From Actinobacteria bacterium UBA3120 (GTDB lineage Bacteria > Actinomycetota > Actinomycetes > S36-B12): 8,786 nucleotides of DNA. Positions 7,285 through 8,786 of this stretch are shown here, piece by piece (within the stretch, counting starts at the first letter, position 1; each line of letters opens with the position of its first letter). The position numbers and the translations under genes are program-made. Location: positions 6,016 to 14,801 of the forward strand of contig DEZY01000052.1 in assembly GCA_002365735.1 (NCBI GenBank), read 5' to 3'. The notes under the pieces are model-generated. The model was not told the DNA's origin. It worked only from the letters and a program-made list of their open reading frames with translations, and made no database searches.

Positions 7285-7290
7285 AACGTA
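7285..7290 (-). promoter_or_regulatory. Putative -10 element (TACGTT) for leaderless add
   Basis: Read on the minus strand, TACGTT is followed by AGGGGC and then the ATG of add, the same six-base spacing as at punA and deoC. A possible -35, TTGAAC at 7310-7315, lies 19 bases upstream, slightly longer than ideal. Confidence 0.5.
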
Positions 7291-7336
7291 GCCCACTCCC
7301 ACTGTTGTGGTTCAAACCGCAACCTTGCTCTTACAT

Positions 7337-7350
7337 GAGAGTCGACTTTC
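7337..7350. repeat. Short inverted repeat upstream of add
   Basis: The perfect 8-bp palindrome AGTCGACT (7340-7347) extends to an imperfect 14-bp inverted repeat, GAGAGTCGACTTTC, in the gap between the cupin and add genes. It lies roughly 60-72 bases upstream of the proposed add start. It could be an operator, but no second copy was noticed elsewhere in the window. Confidence 0.25.
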
Positions 7351-7359
7351 AGACTTCAT

Positions 7360-7737
7360 CTACTCCGGGTCGTAGACGTTGTGATCCTCATCAGCACGGT
7401 GCACCGTGTCTGGCATAAAAGCCGGGACACAGATTGACATGTAGCGGGCTCCGTCATCTGTGTGATAGCGGACCCACTCGCCGCCACGAGCAACAATTGC
7501 TTGACCAGCCTTAACGAGTGTGGGCCCGTGCTCAGAATCAACAGTGAGCGAACCCTCCAGTACAACCGTAAATTCATCAAATTCTGGGGTTTGTTCGGGC
7601 TCGGTCCACCCGGCCGGGGCGACCATGTGGGCAATGGAAACACGGTCGTCGCCGGTGGCGACGTGACCGGCATATTCTTCAATAATTTTGCCACCAGGAA
7701 CCGGGATTTGAACGGGGGCAGGAATTAGCTCTGGCAT
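7360..7737 (-). CDS. Small cupin-domain protein without canonical metal ligands
   Basis: Single-domain cupin of 125 residues. Cupin motif 1 is recognisable by spacing: Glu55 followed six residues later by Gly62 (DEFTVVLEG). The positions where the HxH pair would fall hold Glu48-Thr50 or Gln49-Pro51, depending on the spacing chosen. Motif 2 runs from Gly78 to Gly86, with Val89 where the metal His is expected. The C-terminal half has GEWVRYHTDDGARYM and VPAFMPDTVHR. It may therefore not bind metal in the usual way. The ATG is well supported by AAAGGAGC just upstream. It begins 9 nt after deoA and precedes add on the same strand, so it is probably co-transcribed with nucleoside catabolism genes. 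A sugar-phosphate or nucleoside sensor, or a sugar-processing enzyme, are possibilities; no function can be assigned. Confidence 0.85.
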   Translation of the reverse strand: MPELIPAPVQIPVPGGKIIEEYAGHVATGDDRVSIAHMVAPAGWTEPEQTPEFDEFTVVLEGSLTVDSEHGPTLVKAGQAIVARGGEWVRYHTDDGARYMSICVPAFMPDTVHRADEDHNVYDPE

Positions 7738-7740
7738 TTT

Positions 7741-7748
7741 GCTCCTTT
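7741..7748 (-). promoter_or_regulatory. Shine-Dalgarno of the cupin gene
   Basis: On the minus strand AAAGGAGC precedes the ATG at 7737 by three to four bases and overlaps the deoA stop codon. It is the clearest SD in the window and supports translation from the deoA message. Confidence 0.7.
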
Positions 7749-8786
7749 AACTAATGCGCTCAATAATGAGGGGTAACTGTTCAATTCGTTGCTCAGGTGA
7801 CCCAATCGTAATCGGTGCCTCATCTAGTGCTTGTTGTGCGACATCGAATCGGCCTTCTTCGTCGGTGAACATAGTGAGCAGCGGTTGGCCCACTTGAATT
7901 TCTTGTCCAGGTTTTGCATGCAACGTGATGCCCGCGCCAAGGGATACTTGGTCTTCTTTTCTGGCTCGGCCGGCCCCGAGTCGCCACGCGGCGATGCCGA
8001 CAGCCAAAGCATTCATGCTGGTCACGGTTCCCGTTGCGCCAGCGGTGATGGTGTGTTCGAATTTTGCAGTAGGTAGCGGAGCATCATTGTCTCCCCCTTG
8101 GGCCGCAACCATGGCTTTCCAGGTGTCGAACGCTTGACCGTTGTCGAGTTTTTCTTCCGGGTCGGTAGTTATTCCGACAATCTCGAGCATTTCTCGGGCC
8201 AAAGTAAGCGTTAGCTCGCGGACATCGGCTGGGCCGCCACCTTGCAGGATCTCAATACTTTCTTGCACCTCGAGTGCATTACCAACCGCGAGACCGAGGG
8301 GAACATCCATCGCCGTGATCAGTGCTCGAGTATTCACTCCGGCATCTTTGCCCAGATTGACCATCGTTTGAGCAAGTTCACGCGCCATATTTGGGTCAGA
8401 CATAAATGCACCATTCCCGGTTTTCACATCGAGAATTAGTCCGCTCGCACCTTCGGCGATCTTCTTACTCATGATGCTGGAAGCGATCAGCGGGATTGCT
8501 TCAACCGTGGCAGTCACATCGCGTAAGGCGTACAGTTTTTTATCTGCGGGAGCCAGCCCTGGACCCGCAGCGCAAATAACCGCACCCACCTCCCGGAGAA
8601 TTTGATGCATCTCGTCGTTGCTGAGGTCCGCGCGCCAACCCCTAATGCTTTCCATCTTGTCTAGAGTGCCACCGGTGTGGCCAAGACCACGGCCCGAAAG
8701 CTGAGGGACCGCCGCACCACACGCAGCGACTAGTGGGGCAAGCGGAAGCGTGATCTTGTCCCCCACCCCGCCCGTTGAATGCTTGT
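7747..8786 (-). CDS. deoA: Thymidine phosphorylase, N-terminus outside the window
   Basis: Phosphorolysis of thymidine and deoxyuridine to base plus 2-deoxyribose-1-phosphate (EC 2.4.2.4). About 345 C-terminal residues are visible and the gene runs off the right edge. The reading frame continues past the internal GTG at 8766 into KHSTGG at the very edge, so that GTG is not the start. Family motifs seen in order are KHSTGGVGDK (phosphate and catalytic Lys/His), SGRGLGHTGGTLDKMES (about 8654-8698), YALRDVTATVEAIPLIASSIMSKK (Arg codon at 8521-8523, then the substrate Lys), and LDVKTGNGAFM, followed by the C-terminal alpha/beta domain ending in LPLIIERIS. By comparison with E. coli DeoA about 85 residues are missing at the N-terminus. 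The product deoxyribose-1-phosphate goes to the mutase and DeoC encoded on the other strand. The cupin gene follows after 9 nt. Some members of this family also accept uridine, which cannot be judged here. Confidence 0.95.
   Translation of the reverse strand, partial: KHSTGGVGDKITLPLAPLVAACGAAVPQLSGRGLGHTGGTLDKMESIRGWRADLSNDEMHQILREVGAVICAAGPGLAPADKKLYALRDVTATVEAIPLIASSIMSKKIAEGASGLILDVKTGNGAFMSDPNMARELAQTMVNLGKDAGVNTRALITAMDVPLGLAVGNALEVQESIEILQGGGPADVRELTLTLAREMLEIVGITTDPEEKLDNGQAFDTWKAMVAAQGGDNDAPLPTAKFEHTITAGATGTVTSMNALAVGIAAWRLGAGRARKEDQVSLGAGITLHAKPGQEIQVGQPLLTMFTDEEGRFDVAQQALDEAPITIGSPEQRIEQLPLIIERIS

Noticed and set aside
7279..7302. GTG start for add eight residues upstream
   Set aside because: No SD before it, non-conserved residues, and the TANNNT-N6-ATG arrangement favours 7278. 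It remains a minor alternative.
8764..8766. GTG at 8766 as the start of deoA
   Set aside because: The frame continues upstream into KHSTGG, a conserved active-site motif of thymidine phosphorylase, so the gene extends past the window.

Overview
The window is a nucleoside-salvage and deoxyribose-catabolism cluster from an actinobacterium. The evidence for the host is an overall GC that looks to be in the mid-50s per cent by eye, GTG starts, the PmmB/PGM2-type phosphosugar mutase next to a trimeric purine nucleoside phosphorylase, an adenosine deaminase with the actinobacterial NTDN motif, and start codons placed exactly where leaderless actinobacterial transcripts begin. The order (PNP and mutase on one strand, adenosine deaminase and thymidine phosphorylase on the other) resembles the mycobacterial deoD-pmmB / add-deoA region. 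The GC is low for a soil actinomycete; a free-living aquatic or small-genome actinobacterium is possible, but that is inference.

Plus strand, 17-5875: five tightly packed genes. They are purine nucleoside phosphorylase (punA), a phosphopentomutase-like mutase, deoxyribose-phosphate aldolase (deoC), a complete aldehyde dehydrogenase (ALDH1), and a short ALDH-like protein (ALDH2) that overlaps ALDH1 by four bases (ATGA). Gaps are 20, 34 and 19 nt, then the overlap. Minus strand, from the right edge leftwards: thymidine phosphorylase (deoA, N-terminus outside the window), a small cupin 9 nt after it, then adenosine deaminase (add). The two blocks converge on a 272-nt gap (5876-6147) with no convincing terminator and perhaps the remnant of an old gene.

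Together the genes make a near-complete route. Add deaminates (deoxy)adenosine. PunA and DeoA release (deoxy)ribose-1-phosphate from purine nucleosides and thymidine. The mutase converts the 1-phosphates to 5-phosphates. DeoC splits deoxyribose-5-phosphate into glyceraldehyde-3-phosphate and acetaldehyde, and ALDH1 probably oxidises the acetaldehyde to acetate. This would let the cell use DNA-derived nucleosides as carbon and energy.

Two observations stand out. First, ALDH2 looks like an aldehyde dehydrogenase from which the whole catalytic domain (about 200 residues) is missing, while the C-terminal oligomerisation strand is kept. ALDH1 next door has an intact active site but ends just before that strand. 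The two proteins appear complementary and may form a mixed enzyme. Second, punA, deoC and add each have a TANNNT -10 hexamer followed by exactly six bases and then the start codon, which predicts three leaderless transcripts; most other genes with a visible start have Shine-Dalgarno-like sequences.
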